A DNA stretch of 64,000 nt from Chryseotalea sp. WA131a (GCA_025370075.1 CP073016.1:2046001-2110000); one strand, 5' to 3'; shown: positions 41,091 to 51,081, counted from the first letter of the stretch. The notes: generated by a model from the letters alone, not told the origin. Program-made: numbers and translations.

Positions 41091-42239
41091 TTAGTCATTT
41101 TTAAAGTAGTTGTTCACATAGTCGAATGGCACTTTTTCCTGTTCAAGTCTCCAGTTATTTGTTTTTAGAATATTGTAAAGTTCCTGTTCTCTGTCTGTCA
41201 GGTTTAATTTCGTTGAAATATTGGTCGGTGTTCCTTTATCATTTTCAAAGAATGTCTCAAAAGTTACTTTGTCCATTAGTACACTCTTTACGTTTGTAAA
41301 ATGTTCTCGAAGTCGCGATAGTATCTCAAATCCTTGAACATCGATGTCACCCCAATACAAGATTTCCATTTCAATAAGCCAAGCAGTGTTTTTAAGATTA
41401 AGCACGGCATTACCTTGACCAAACACTGCAATCGCTCCCTCCATTTTTGGAAGTGTCAAGGTTGTATAAAGTGTAGTTTTGTTTTCCACAACCAATATTT
41501 TTTTGATTGGTAGATTCAATGTTTCGAATTGACTTACTGGAATTGCTAAATCATCAACCCCTGAAAATAACTTTTGACTGATTTCCTTGTCTAGTATCTT
41601 AAATCGAATTTGTGATTCACTATACTTTAGGTAGAATCTTTTCTCAAACTGCTTTTCTTTTGTATTTAAATTTTCAAAAACTAGAATATCGAGCAATTCT
41701 TTGAGTACGCTCTGATTTCTTTCAATAAATTTAGTATGGACATTTATGGGCAATTCCCTTATGTATTGATTTGGTTTAGGGTTTTCCTTGAAATATTGAC
41801 ACACCTTCAAAATGCTAGTCCATTCAGCGTGGTTTTGTATCACCTTAGCAGGATTTTGAGCAGCCCAGTTTCTCAATTCAGGAAGCTCATTGATGATTTT
41901 ATCTATGTTTATCTTAAATAATTCCGCTTCTTTCTCTTTACCCAAAAATTTCAAAAAATCCCTCTCTGTTTCAAAGTAGATTGATACAGGTAAATCTTGG
42001 ATACCTAAGTGTTTGGTTTTTACCTGCTGAAACTCTAACGAATAGCCAAATCCTTTTTTCTCTTTTGACTGACTATTGATTAACTGTATTTCTTTTTCGA
42101 AATCAGGAAGAGATGATTTGGTATAAGATTTATCTCCACGTATAACAAGCTTCGCAAAGGGAACATCATTTGCTAGAGCTTGTAGAAAAGAAAAGTATTT
42201 TCTTTCAGCCTTGTCTTTTATTTCTTGGGGAGTAATCAT
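41091..42239 (-). CDS. jetD: Wadjet nuclease subunit JetD
   Basis: 382 residues. The N-terminal DUF3322 part (ITPQEIKDKAERKYFSFLQAL) is followed by the TOPRIM-like DUF2220 part with VVENKTTLYT (acidic Glu near 255) and YWGDIDVQGFEILSRLR (DxD near 300). JetD is the endonuclease of the Wadjet complex, which cleaves small circular DNA after loop extrusion by JetABC. Last gene of the operon; its start overlaps the jetC stop by 4 bases. Catalytic acidic residues are in place, so the system looks active. Asp mixed, mostly GAT. Confidence 0.93.
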   Translation of the reverse strand: MITPQEIKDKAERKYFSFLQALANDVPFAKLVIRGDKSYTKSSLPDFEKEIQLINSQSKEKKGFGYSLEFQQVKTKHLGIQDLPVSIYFETERDFLKFLGKEKEAELFKINIDKIINELPELRNWAAQNPAKVIQNHAEWTSILKVCQYFKENPKPNQYIRELPINVHTKFIERNQSVLKELLDILVFENLNTKEKQFEKRFYLKYSESQIRFKILDKEISQKLFSGVDDLAIPVSQFETLNLPIKKILVVENKTTLYTTLTLPKMEGAIAVFGQGNAVLNLKNTAWLIEMEILYWGDIDVQGFEILSRLREHFTNVKSVLMDKVTFETFFENDKGTPTNISTKLNLTDREQELYNILKTNNWRLEQEKVPFDYVNNYFKND

Positions 42240-45200
42240 TTAGACACGTATTTCGCTTTCTCTTGTTTGAATTGTTCAATCGGCATATCGTAAAGCCAAG
42301 AATGTCTTTCTTCTTTGCGTTCAACGAAGTGAACGAACGATATGTCATTTTCAACAATATGAATGTTATCACTTGGAGTAACTACTAGTAATTGCAAGTG
42401 GAGCTGTTTACAAAGTGTAATGAGGTAACGCGCTTTGTCTTCGTCCTGCGCTTTAAACGCTTCGTCAATAGCAATAAACCGGAAAGAATTAGTTTGTAAT
42501 CCTTCTTTTGTCAAACCAAATTGATAAGCGATTGCCGAACCTAAAATTGTGTAAGTAAGTTGCGCCTTTTCACCACCAGAAAGTTGCCCCATATTTTCGT
42601 AGGTCTTGAATTTTGCGTTCGTTTCTTTATAAAATTCTTCAGCTTTGTAACTGAACCAAGAACGAACATCCATCACTTTTTTACGCCAATCCTCCTTATC
42701 CAATTTTGAAATTAAGGGTTCTATGTGGTTGTAAAAGTGATTTTTCCGTCCGTCAATAGACGCATCAATTTCTCTGATATTTGGGATTGCAGCGTTAAGT
42801 AATTTCTTAAACTCACCAACTTCATCACTGATCTTATTTGGTGCTACAAGTTGAATGTATGTTTGAGGTTTACTTTTAAAATCAATTTCCTTTAAGGAAT
42901 CGTTTAGGTGCTTAATGTTTTCCTTGATAGAATCAGTCCAGTTTTCGAAGAACATTCTAAAATCACCAACTTTGTTTGTAATTGTTTCTTGAAGGTAATT
43001 ATTGAATTTTGTTTCAAATTTTGGGAGATTGTCTTTTTCTAATTTGTGCAAAAACGTCTGATATTCGCTAATGAATTCCAAATGCGTAGAGTCGGGAAGT
43101 GAGCTAATATCGGAGCGCCAATCTTTGAATTTATTTGTGATCTCTTCTAATGGCTGTTTAAGGGCATTTATTTTAATACTTACTTCTCGTTCATTTTGTT
43201 GTTTTTGATTTATAAGTTCAGATTCTTTTCTCGTTAATTCTCTTTGAAAGTTTGTTTGTGTTGTTTTGATGTTTGAATAATCTATATTCAAAATCTCAAA
43301 GTGGTTCTTTTCAAACTCAGCAATATTAATAGTGCCTGTAATCTGAATTGTTTTCTTATTTTCTAGAATACCTTTTTCAATATCTTCAATGTTCTTTTTC
43401 TTATTAAAAATATCTTGCCCTTTATTGAAAATAGTAACTTCCGAAAGCTGTTTTAAATTCTCTTGCACTTTCCTCAAGTCTTCTTGCAACTGTTTTACTC
43501 GGTCATTGGTTTTTTCTAACTTGTTTTTCTGTTCTGTTTTTTCTTGTATTTCCTTGGCATAGGATTGCCAATTTACATCATCAAATTTCTCAAATCTTGA
43601 AAATAGATTATGACATTCATCTTTGTATGTTCCTAAAGTTCTAATTTCAGTACTTTTACTTGTAATCGCTTTCCTGTTTTCTGTTTGCTGGATTTGTAAA
43701 TTGATTAATTCCTTCTTTAAAGCCGCAATTTTTTCTTTGTTGTCCCAACCTAAAACATAGTTTTCCTTTTTTGAAATATGTTCACGGTCGTCTTTTTCGT
43801 GCTTTCCTTTTTTAAATTTAATCAACCCATTTTGAGTGATTACCATTTCAGTGTGAAGGTCAAATTCAGATAGATTATCCACACAAATAAAATCAAATTG
43901 ATTTTCTAAGTACACCTCAATCCATTCGTAATACTGTGTTTTCGGCTTTATATCAATTTTATGGACTAAGGATTTTTCGTTATTGTCCTTGTGTCGTAAA
44001 TTTTTGAGATAGTCTTGTTTTTCGTATTTATCGTAACGAATTCTACCCTTCAAATTATTACTATTAACATACTGATTTACTTGTGAGTAATACTTTGGTG
44101 GAACAATCAATCGCAACGCAAAATTGTGAAGCACTTTTTCAATTGAAGATTCCCAGGTAAGTTCATTTTCTTTTACTTTGATAAGTTCGCCAATAAATGG
44201 AATCTCTTCTCTGTTTGCACCAATGTGTGTAATTATTTCATCTCGTATTGCGGCTTCGCGGCCCGCAATGTTGTTTTTATTTTCTTGAAGCGTTTTTATG
44301 GTTTTTACTAATTCTTCTGTCGCTTGTTTTAGCTTGTCCTCTTCATTTTCTAACGCGCGTAAACTTTTATTTCCATCATCAATATTCTGTTGAGTACTTT
44401 GTTTTAACTGTTTAGCATTTTCACGGTTTGCATTAAAAGTTTCCTCGCTTGGGTTTGAACTTAGTTTAACAATTTGTGCAATTCTATTGTACTCATCTAA
44501 TTTTGTCTTTCTGCTATCTCTATTCCTTTCAAGTTGCTTAATGTCTTTTTCTAATTCTTTTAGTTGATTGCCGACTTCATCTTTTTCAATAGAAATAGAA
44601 ATGGTTCGTTCATCTTGTTTTAGTTTTTCTTCTTTGTTTCGTAATTGTGTTAATTCGTCATTCAAACGTTCTAGTTCTTCCTTACTCTTATCAAACTCAC
44701 TCTCTCCAAGTTCCACGCCTCTCTGGGCAAACCAATAGACTGCCGTTTCTCTTGAATTTTCTAATCGCAGTAAGTCCACTTGAATATTTGTGAGAAGTAT
44801 TGCAATATCATTTATTGGCTTTAACTGTTTGATTTGTTCTTTGGCTTTTTCAATGTTGGTCTTTGCGTCCATTAAAGTTAAAAAGCTTTCCTTAAGTTGA
44901 ATAAATTCAGCTTCGGCATCTTGTTCTTCTAGCATGTTTGTTCTGATGAACTCATCCAAATCCTCCAACACTTTTACACCCACAACTTGATTAAACAGAC
45001 TTAGCGCTTTTACAGACCTCATTCCCAACAAATTTGACATTCTCTCCGCGTATGCTGTTGGTCCGTCTAAAAATTCAACTTTCTTCTTAGTAGTGTTTGA
45101 ATTATATATTTTATCCAATCTTCTTTTCCACAAACCTTTTGAGTCAAAATCATTAAAATCTTTTTCAACGTCTAGAGAAACGTGAGCAATACCGAATTGC

Positions 45201-45637
45201 CGGTTTAACTCCCCACTACTATTAAACCAACGCACCTGAAACAACGTGATTTGTTTTTGGTCGGTGTTTGAGAAATTGGCAAGGATTACTGAATAAGTAT
45301 TTTTATCACGCAACTTTTGGGTGGAAGTTGAGCTTTTCCCTTCTTCTTGAATACTTCCATAGTGGCCTAAAACATAGGTTTCTTCGGTTCGGTCGCCCTT
45401 TTTCTCAACACCAGATGATTGGTTGTAAAATCGGTCTTTCTTTGCGGGAACCATCAAAGTAAGCAAAGCATCAATAAATGTACTTTTGCCCGATGCGTTT
45501 GCACCAGTAAGTAGCGAGTTATTTCCTTGAGGATTTATTCTGAAGACGTTCTCATTAAATGTTCCCCAGTTAAAAACCTCCATATATTGAAGTCTGAAAC
45601 CCGCTTTGTTAGAACTTGTACTAAACAGACTCAACAT
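42236..45637 (-). CDS. jetC: Wadjet SMC-like ATPase JetC
   Basis: 1133 residues. Walker A LTGANASGKSTFIDALLTL near residue 40 and the ABC signature QLSGGEKAQLTYTILGSA with Walker B RFIAIDEAFKAQDEDKA in the last 110 residues form an SMC/MukB-like head. Between them lie two long coiled coils with a hinge around residues 480-560. JetC is the loop-extruding motor of Wadjet. Starts 17 bases inside jetB and overlaps jetD by 4, so translational coupling is likely. Confidence 0.95.
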   Translation of the reverse strand: MLSLFSTSSNKAGFRLQYMEVFNWGTFNENVFRINPQGNNSLLTGANASGKSTFIDALLTLMVPAKKDRFYNQSSGVEKKGDRTEETYVLGHYGSIQEEGKSSTSTQKLRDKNTYSVILANFSNTDQKQITLFQVRWFNSSGELNRQFGIAHVSLDVEKDFNDFDSKGLWKRRLDKIYNSNTTKKKVEFLDGPTAYAERMSNLLGMRSVKALSLFNQVVGVKVLEDLDEFIRTNMLEEQDAEAEFIQLKESFLTLMDAKTNIEKAKEQIKQLKPINDIAILLTNIQVDLLRLENSRETAVYWFAQRGVELGESEFDKSKEELERLNDELTQLRNKEEKLKQDERTISISIEKDEVGNQLKELEKDIKQLERNRDSRKTKLDEYNRIAQIVKLSSNPSEETFNANRENAKQLKQSTQQNIDDGNKSLRALENEEDKLKQATEELVKTIKTLQENKNNIAGREAAIRDEIITHIGANREEIPFIGELIKVKENELTWESSIEKVLHNFALRLIVPPKYYSQVNQYVNSNNLKGRIRYDKYEKQDYLKNLRHKDNNEKSLVHKIDIKPKTQYYEWIEVYLENQFDFICVDNLSEFDLHTEMVITQNGLIKFKKGKHEKDDREHISKKENYVLGWDNKEKIAALKKELINLQIQQTENRKAITSKSTEIRTLGTYKDECHNLFSRFEKFDDVNWQSYAKEIQEKTEQKNKLEKTNDRVKQLQEDLRKVQENLKQLSEVTIFNKGQDIFNKKKNIEDIEKGILENKKTIQITGTINIAEFEKNHFEILNIDYSNIKTTQTNFQRELTRKESELINQKQQNEREVSIKINALKQPLEEITNKFKDWRSDISSLPDSTHLEFISEYQTFLHKLEKDNLPKFETKFNNYLQETITNKVGDFRMFFENWTDSIKENIKHLNDSLKEIDFKSKPQTYIQLVAPNKISDEVGEFKKLLNAAIPNIREIDASIDGRKNHFYNHIEPLISKLDKEDWRKKVMDVRSWFSYKAEEFYKETNAKFKTYENMGQLSGGEKAQLTYTILGSAIAYQFGLTKEGLQTNSFRFIAIDEAFKAQDEDKARYLITLCKQLHLQLLVVTPSDNIHIVENDISFVHFVERKEERHSWLYDMPIEQFKQEKAKYVSK

Positions 45638-46199
45638 ATTCTTTCAGTTTTGTTTGAAAATCCTGTAAAGTATCGAGTGTTATTTTCTCCTTTATGATTC
45701 GGTGGATTTGGTATTTTGTTTCGCTATCCTTTTTGTTGATTTCTTTCAGATACCCCAATTCGACTACGTTCCGAATGTATTTATCTAGGTCTTTTTTAAA
45801 CTTCAATTTGTTGTAACCCTCTTGCAGAAAGAGTTCCAATTCATCTTTAATTTCGGAATCAGTAATGAATTTTTCCGTTGCCAATTGAGTGGGATTGCTG
45901 TCGAATTCTTCTAGACTCTGCCTTAAAACCACAAGAACGATTGATGTTTCAAAGCCGATTTGTCTCCTTGTAACTAAACCTAGTGTTTCGCCTTCGCTAT
46001 TTTCAAATTGCTCTACGAAAGCAAAACCTTCATCTTTTTTTACAATTAACTCTAATCCGATTTGACCGATGTATTCCTGAATTTCTCTTTGATAGTTGAT
46101 TATATCTTCCCATACGGTTGAATTTCGCTCAACTGGCGATTTGAGCAATCTAACTATTGCTTTGCTATATGGCTGAATATTTCTCTCTAAACTGCTCAT
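45621..46199 (-). CDS. jetB: Wadjet kleisin-associated subunit JetB (DUF4194)
   Basis: 192 residues, normal for the KITE-type MukE-like JetB. Pattern: PYSKAIVRLLKSPVERNSTVWEDIINYQREIQEYIGQIGLELIV, FETSIVLVVLRQSL and the winged-helix C-terminus YIRNVVELGYLKEIN. Its start overlaps the jetA stop by 4 bases. GAT outnumbers GAC clearly in this gene. Confidence 0.92.
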   Translation of the reverse strand: MSSLERNIQPYSKAIVRLLKSPVERNSTVWEDIINYQREIQEYIGQIGLELIVKKDEGFAFVEQFENSEGETLGLVTRRQIGFETSIVLVVLRQSLEEFDSNPTQLATEKFITDSEIKDELELFLQEGYNKLKFKKDLDKYIRNVVELGYLKEINKKDSETKYQIHRIIKEKITLDTLQDFQTKLKEYVESV

Positions 46200-47656
46200 T
46201 TTGTCAAAATAATTTCAGGTATTCTAATTTGCTTTTTATTTTCAACATCAAACATGACGTTCTGTGTTTTATCAGGACTGATTATATGCTTGAATTCTTT
46301 TGCAATAGCAATGTATCCGAAAAGTTCAGGCAACCCTTTTTCAAGCCCTCCGGAATTTTCAACAACTTCTAAAAGTGTTGTTTGTGATTTTTCTTTAAGA
46401 ATATCTTTGATTCTTCTTCTAAGTAGCTCCTTGTCAATATTAGATTGTGCAAATAGCTTATTTAGGTAATTAGAATGCGAGATATCAGCGTCTGCTATTT
46501 TGGGCTTGTTTGTATAAGAAATATCTTCAGTTTGTTCAAGAGTTAATTTACGTTCAAAGAGTATGTTGATTTCAATATCAGTTTCTAATTCAAATGAAAT
46601 TTCTGGCCTTTTTCCTTTATTACTGATTTCGACAAGTGACTTCTTAATCTCTTGAATGACGTTTTTTGTAGCTTCTGATTTAGAGCTCTCACTTTCCCGA
46701 ATAATACGACTCAATTTCTCGGCCATTTTATCATTAGCTTTATACACCCTTTGGCCCGAACCATGTAAGTGTTTTTTCATTCCCTTGAGAAACTGATCAT
46801 TTACCGAAATAGATTTTCTTTCCAGTGTATTATATAATTCTTTGGTTAATATTTCCCATTCTTTTTGCAAGTCAGGGTTTAAAATGAACGACCAAAAAGC
46901 ATAAAAGCTTTTGCCTTGTTGACTTTCTTTAAGTGAATCAAGTGCATCAAAAGTAAATTCCAAGATGTCACTTTTTGTCAAACTTCCGTCAGCGTGCTTT
47001 TGGTAAATTGCTTTTGTAATTTCTTTGAAGTTGTCTTCAACCTCCTTAAAGTCTGAGAGTAATTCCTTGGCCGATTGGTTTAACTGATTAAAGCGAGGAA
47101 CAATTTCAAATTCCTGAAATACTTTAACATCTTCCCCTGTCTTTATCCTTTGAATTTGTTGTTCAATTTCTAATTTTTTGTCTTCTAGTAATTGAATTCT
47201 CTTGTCAGTATCATCATTAGTAAATTCCACTAATTCTTTTAATTGACTAAATATGTACTTGAATTTGGACTCTGTACCAATGTACTCCTCTTTTTTTAGG
47301 CTGGAGAGCCAGTCAATAGTTTTACTTGAGTGAGATGAGAGTTCATAAAATATTTCCCCTTGGTCATCCTGATAATTCGTTAAAAATCCCTTGTTTGTCC
47401 AACTCAGAATATATTTCTTAGCCTTTACTTCATAGGTGTCAATTAATTCTATCTCATTCTCATCATCATTTTCGATTTGTTTGAACTCTAGGTAATCGGC
47501 AAGTTGGCTGTGTATGTTATCATAGGAGATGCTCCCTCGAAGGTTGGAAAAAGTCCTTATAAAAAAACCAACAATAGCTTCCCTATTTCTTAGCCTGAGT
47601 AGCTCAACACTAGGAGAGGTATTTATAATTTCTGTTATTTTAGAACTCTCTATCAT
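46196..47656 (-). CDS. jetA: Wadjet kleisin subunit JetA (DUF3375)
   Basis: 486 residues. N-terminal winged-helix region SVELLRLRNREAIVGFFIRTFSN, then SYDNIHSQLADYLEF, and a long helical kleisin-like middle (KLEIEQQIQRIKTGE…). The C-terminal segment KELLRRRIKDILKEKSQTTLLEVVE precedes an ILTK end. DUF3375 as JetA points to a type I-like Wadjet. First gene of the operon; the leader of about 120 bases ends in the right-end hairpin of the cassette. Confidence 0.92.
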   Translation of the reverse strand: MIESSKITEIINTSPSVELLRLRNREAIVGFFIRTFSNLRGSISYDNIHSQLADYLEFKQIENDDENEIELIDTYEVKAKKYILSWTNKGFLTNYQDDQGEIFYELSSHSSKTIDWLSSLKKEEYIGTESKFKYIFSQLKELVEFTNDDTDKRIQLLEDKKLEIEQQIQRIKTGEDVKVFQEFEIVPRFNQLNQSAKELLSDFKEVEDNFKEITKAIYQKHADGSLTKSDILEFTFDALDSLKESQQGKSFYAFWSFILNPDLQKEWEILTKELYNTLERKSISVNDQFLKGMKKHLHGSGQRVYKANDKMAEKLSRIIRESESSKSEATKNVIQEIKKSLVEISNKGKRPEISFELETDIEINILFERKLTLEQTEDISYTNKPKIADADISHSNYLNKLFAQSNIDKELLRRRIKDILKEKSQTTLLEVVENSGGLEKGLPELFGYIAIAKEFKHIISPDKTQNVMFDVENKKQIRIPEIILTK

Positions 47657-47780
47657 TGCTAAGGGATTTTTTCGAGTTGGTAACGGCTATGCTTTGCCAT
47701 TATCTAAAGTCAGTTTTCAAGCTATTAAATGGTAATATAGGGAAATTTGAGTCTTTTAACCGCTTTTTGTGCGTTGGGAA

Positions 47781-47841
47781 TTTGGCTCTTGCCATAGCTT
47801 TGGTGTCGCGTTGGGTTTGCGCGGCTATGGCATGTGCCAAA
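47781..47841 (-). repeat. Cassette-end hairpin, 5' side (Wadjet cassette)
   Basis: TTTGGC-tct-TGCCATAGC pairs with GCTATGGCA-tgt-GCCAAA, the same stem as 16658 with a slightly different loop. Confidence 0.82.
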
Positions 47842-48033
47842 TGCGTGGGGCAAATCGAAGCACAATTTTCTTAAAAATGCGAAGGGTCGGCTGTATTGAT
47901 TTTAGTCTGTCCCACGTTTTAGTTTTTTCAAAGTCCAAGTTGTCATGGAGCCGTTCACTTGTCCCCGTGGAAAATCTTTGTTAGAAAATTGTCGTCCTCT
48001 TTTTTTGAAACACAAATTTGTCCGGGCCCTATT
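47842..48033. repeat. Conserved right end of defence cassettes, copy 2
   Basis: Aligned with 16718-16910 over its whole length; ends gggccctattgctaccaac. Landmarks: ttcttaaaaatgcgaagggt, cggctgtattg and gttcacttgtccccgtgg. No gene seen. Confidence 0.75.
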
Positions 48034-48166
48034 GCTACCAACGTTTGTGCTTCTGCAGTAGCGCGCTTTCGAAGCCTCGTCCTGTCCCCGAACCCAAACG
48101 TTGAACGAAGATAACACTTATAGCTTACACGTCAACGCGCTATTGCAGAAGCACTTTGTTAGCAAC
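48034..48166 (-). other. attC site 36 (family B variant)
   Basis: R boxes gctaccaac and gttagcaac (48158); arms TGCTTCTGCAGTAGCGCG and CGCGCTATTGCAGAAGCA. Own site of the WYL/UDG-like cassette. Confidence 0.88.
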
Positions 48167-48379
48167 ATGTGCCCTTCTTCTCTCAACTTTTAAGTCAGTC
48201 GCTAGTGTGTCGTAAAGGTGTCACGTAATAGAATTGATTGTCACGGTACATGGTTGTCCGTTTGCTATTCATTTGTTCTTTGTCACCGGAACTTGGTTGT
48301 GAAACTGTACCCGCGCGGGGGGCAGCCTTGGAGAATCTTTTAGTTTGCTCTTATTAATCTGTCCAGTATTGGTGCGGGG

Positions 48380-48461
48380 GTGAGGCACTCTTGGCAAAGG
48401 CTTTGGATTGTGCGGTTGGATGTGTGGCCTTTGGCAAGTGTGCTGCCTGGGTCGGCCTCAC
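48380..48461 (-). repeat. Cassette-end hairpin, 3' side (WYL/UDG cassette)
   Basis: Inner stem TTGGCAAAGGC / GCCTTTGGCAA is perfect over 11 pairs, with an outer GTGAGGC / GCCTCAC; loop TTTGG…TGTG. The preceding 48167-48379 holds no gene that I can see. Confidence 0.76.
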
Positions 48462-48520
48462 TGTCGGGTTAGATATGCCCAAAATCTGCTCAAATTCAAT
48501 GATTGGTCGCCCGAATTGAA

Positions 48521-48688
48521 GTCACGGGCGCGAGAATTCTAAATGCGGAAGCGAGAATACTACTCGCGGATGCTCCATTTCTCCGCGCTGTCGCAAGAAT
48601 TCTCCGCACGGAGGCGAGTTTTGAAGTCGCGGAAGCAAGAATACTACTCGCAGGTGCGAGAATTCTATTCGCGGAAGCTCCAATTCTA
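48521..48688 (+). repeat. 21-bp tandem repeat, about 8 units
   Basis: Eight degenerate 21-base units such as aatgcggaagcgagaatacta and gtcgcggaagcaagaatacta. In one plus-strand frame they encode heptads of the type xAEARIL / xAxAPIL without an ATG (TTG at 48503 only). It lies downstream of the WYL gene, between its stop and the 3' hairpin. Confidence 0.8.
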
Positions 48689-48765
48689 AAGCAGGTCAGG
48701 AGTTTTCTAAATCATCCTGCTTACTTTATGAATCAGGTTGCTTAATTCTTACTTAGCGGGCAGAC

Positions 48766-49668
48766 TCACTTCTTGTATTGAACCAAAGCATTTTTGTATA
48801 TTTCGCAAAGTTCTTTTCGTAAGCTGTCGGGTGAGATTATTTTTACTCTGTCACCGAACGATAGGAGTTCCATTACAAAGTCATAGGTAATATAGAGTGA
48901 AAGTTTTATTTGGGTCTCTTCATAGTTATCAGTTATCACTTTTTGTGATTCATGAAGCGGAAATGATTTAATGTACTTCCCCTGAAAAGAGTCAAATGAT
49001 AATATCACCTCTTCCATGTCTTTGTCGATTGAATTGATGATCCCAAAGTAGTTTTTGAACATTTCATTTGCATCAAAGTGTTGTGGCCACTCAAATTTCT
49101 TCTTGGTTATTTCGATTTCCTGTATTCTATCTAGTCCAAAAGTTTTTAGTTGATTGTTTTTTTGGTCTTTTGCCAGAAGATACCATCTGCCTCTAAATTC
49201 TTTCAAAGCATATGGCTCAACGTCTCTTTTGCTAATCTCATCTTCATCAAATTTCAGATAGGGAAATCTGACTATAAGCCGATTCTTTATGCAGTGTAGT
49301 ATTCCGTAAAAATTATCTGTGCCTTGAGCCTTACGCTTTTCGAATTGAATGTAGTTAGAAAGGTCATCTGTAATGTTGAGAGCATTGAACATATCGAAGG
49401 CTTCTAACATTCTCCCAGTTATCTCTGATTTATCTCTGTCTTCAATGGAATAGACTCTGCGCGAAAAGTCGTATTGAATGTCAATTTTAAAAATATCCCT
49501 TATTTCGGTTAAGTCTCTTTGAAAAGTCCGCTTAGAAATAGAAAGGTCGCAGTCCAGAAGGTCAGATTCACGCGCTAAGTAGGTACTTATATCTTCAAAT
49601 GTTGCTTGTCCTTTTTGCAGCCTTTTCAGAATTAGTGAGTAACGGAGAAAATATTCACGTTTTGACAT
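48766..49668 (-). CDS. WYL-domain transcriptional regulator
   Basis: 300 residues. N-terminal winged helix (KREYFLRYSLILKRLQKGQATFEDISTYL … SKRTFQRDLTEI), then a WYL domain (NRLIVRFPYL … RDVEPYALKEFRGRWYLLAKDQ…LKTFGLDRIQEIE) and a C-terminal WCX extension. WYL regulators sense nucleic acid or nucleotide ligands and commonly control phage-defence loci. It is the last gene of a six-gene minus-strand operon within one hairpin-flanked cassette. Confidence 0.88.
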   Translation of the reverse strand: MSKREYFLRYSLILKRLQKGQATFEDISTYLARESDLLDCDLSISKRTFQRDLTEIRDIFKIDIQYDFSRRVYSIEDRDKSEITGRMLEAFDMFNALNITDDLSNYIQFEKRKAQGTDNFYGILHCIKNRLIVRFPYLKFDEDEISKRDVEPYALKEFRGRWYLLAKDQKNNQLKTFGLDRIQEIEITKKKFEWPQHFDANEMFKNYFGIINSIDKDMEEVILSFDSFQGKYIKSFPLHESQKVITDNYEETQIKLSLYITYDFVMELLSFGDRVKIISPDSLRKELCEIYKNALVQYKK

Positions 49669-49669
49669 A

Positions 49670-50023
49670 TTACTGTTTGTCCCTTAGTTGCGATACCCTA
49701 TTGATCTGTTTGGCTAATTGTTTGGCCTCTTTTAATTGAACTTCGTTCAGAAATATAATTTCAACGAAACAATGCAAATGGATAAGAATTCCATTTTTTA
49801 AAAAGTAAGTTATGCTCTCATAAGGATTATTCTCTCCAAATTGAATAATACGTTTGTTATGAATACTAGATCTCAACTTAGTATCAATCCAAACAGCGGC
49901 CTTTTCACAATCGGTCTCTTCTAAAACAATAATACTTGGCGAGGTTATTAAAAAGCGGTTGTATTCGCGTAACCATTCGTCACCGTATTCACCTTTAAAG
50001 AAATTTATGTAGGTGTTATCCAC
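49670..50023 (-). CDS. Small protein of the WYL/UDG operon
   Basis: 117 residues from GTG 50023, one base from the WYL gene start. Cytosolic; contains SIIVLEETDCEKAAVWIDTKLRSSI and a hydrophobic stretch ILIHLHCFVEIIFLNEV near residue 80. Not recognised. Tight spacing suggests co-expression with both neighbours. Confidence 0.65.
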   Translation of the reverse strand: MDNTYINFFKGEYGDEWLREYNRFLITSPSIIVLEETDCEKAAVWIDTKLRSSIHNKRIIQFGENNPYESITYFLKNGILIHLHCFVEIIFLNEVQLKEAKQLAKQINRVSQLRDKQ

Positions 50024-50033
50024 AAAACTTAGT

Positions 50034-50858
50034 TTAAGACTTTATCAAACTCAATATTTGATGTACAAATAAATCTTGAAGCTTGTGACCTCCAAATCGA
50101 GGTCGTTCTGTTACTATTATTTTTGTGGAGTCAAATTTTTCATTGTAGTGAATTTTAGATGGTAATTCTTGTATTGTTGGGAAATTCTGTATTAAAGCTT
50201 TGCCGAATGGCTCCCACCATTTCCCATTTGTAAGAATTATACAATACTTTGGTTTTACTTCCTTGATTTCCAGTTCTAACAATTTTATAGAATACTCCAT
50301 TTGAATATTTTGTTCATAATCGCTTGGGTTTGCGTCCTCTGGAGCAATCTTATATAAGTTTGACCACACTAATTTGCTCGACCAAGAGCTTTGATTGCGA
50401 TCTGTACCATAGTAATCATTTATCAACTTAAACACAACGTTCCAAAAAAATGAACGGTTTGCCCTATAATTACCTTTATAAAAATCCTTTACACCGACAT
50501 CTTTAAGTAAGTATTCTTCATAAGAATACATATCCCATTGCACATTAATAAAATCTAAAGGATTATGGTTAAGAGGCTCAAAATATTTATTGGACGCTAG
50601 TATACTCTCTGATAATTTATTGTCAATATCAATAGGCGTTGCTATTTCAAAACCGGAACCCCAGCCGTTGGCAGCCTGACCATATACTAAAAAATCAGCG
50701 TGCTCGTTTTCCGCAATTCCAAAACTTGGATAAAAATCAATATAGTACTCTCCGGCCTTTCCATCTTCTTTTAGTTTTGTTTGAAATGATAAAATGTTTT
50801 CTAAAAATAATTGATTGTATTCTTTGGATAGTTGATTGTAAACTTTAATGTCTTTCAT
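50034..50858 (-). CDS. Uracil-DNA-glycosylase-superfamily-like protein
   Basis: 274 residues from ATG 50858. Three segments in the order expected of the UDG fold: FLVYGQAANGWGSGF (residues about 54-68), FFWNVVFKLI … WSNLYKIAPEDANPSD, and VKPKYCIILTNGKWWEPFG, with a late RPRFGGHKL. The usual GxDPG and HPSP motifs are replaced, so activity on uracil is uncertain; the fold is an inference from the pattern. Paired with a WYL regulator in a mobile cassette, it could recognise modified or damaged phage bases. Confidence 0.5.
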   Translation of the reverse strand: MKDIKVYNQLSKEYNQLFLENILSFQTKLKEDGKAGEYYIDFYPSFGIAENEHADFLVYGQAANGWGSGFEIATPIDIDNKLSESILASNKYFEPLNHNPLDFINVQWDMYSYEEYLLKDVGVKDFYKGNYRANRSFFWNVVFKLINDYYGTDRNQSSWSSKLVWSNLYKIAPEDANPSDYEQNIQMEYSIKLLELEIKEVKPKYCIILTNGKWWEPFGKALIQNFPTIQELPSKIHYNEKFDSTKIIVTERPRFGGHKLQDLFVHQILSLIKS

Positions 50859-51081
50859 ACAATGTATTTTTAAAATTGTCTTTTCTTTGTTCAGCGTTTG
50901 GATATCGTGTGCAGTAGCCAGGTGCAAGACTTGAAATGTTTCTTCCGCAGTATTTATAATAATTGTTTGGCATGGCTAGTGGCAAAATGTAAACTGGCCA
51001 TAAACAAATATACTAATATTAAAATCCTACTTTAGACTATCATTTCATGTTTGGCTATTTCGATATGCTGCTGTTCTTCAA

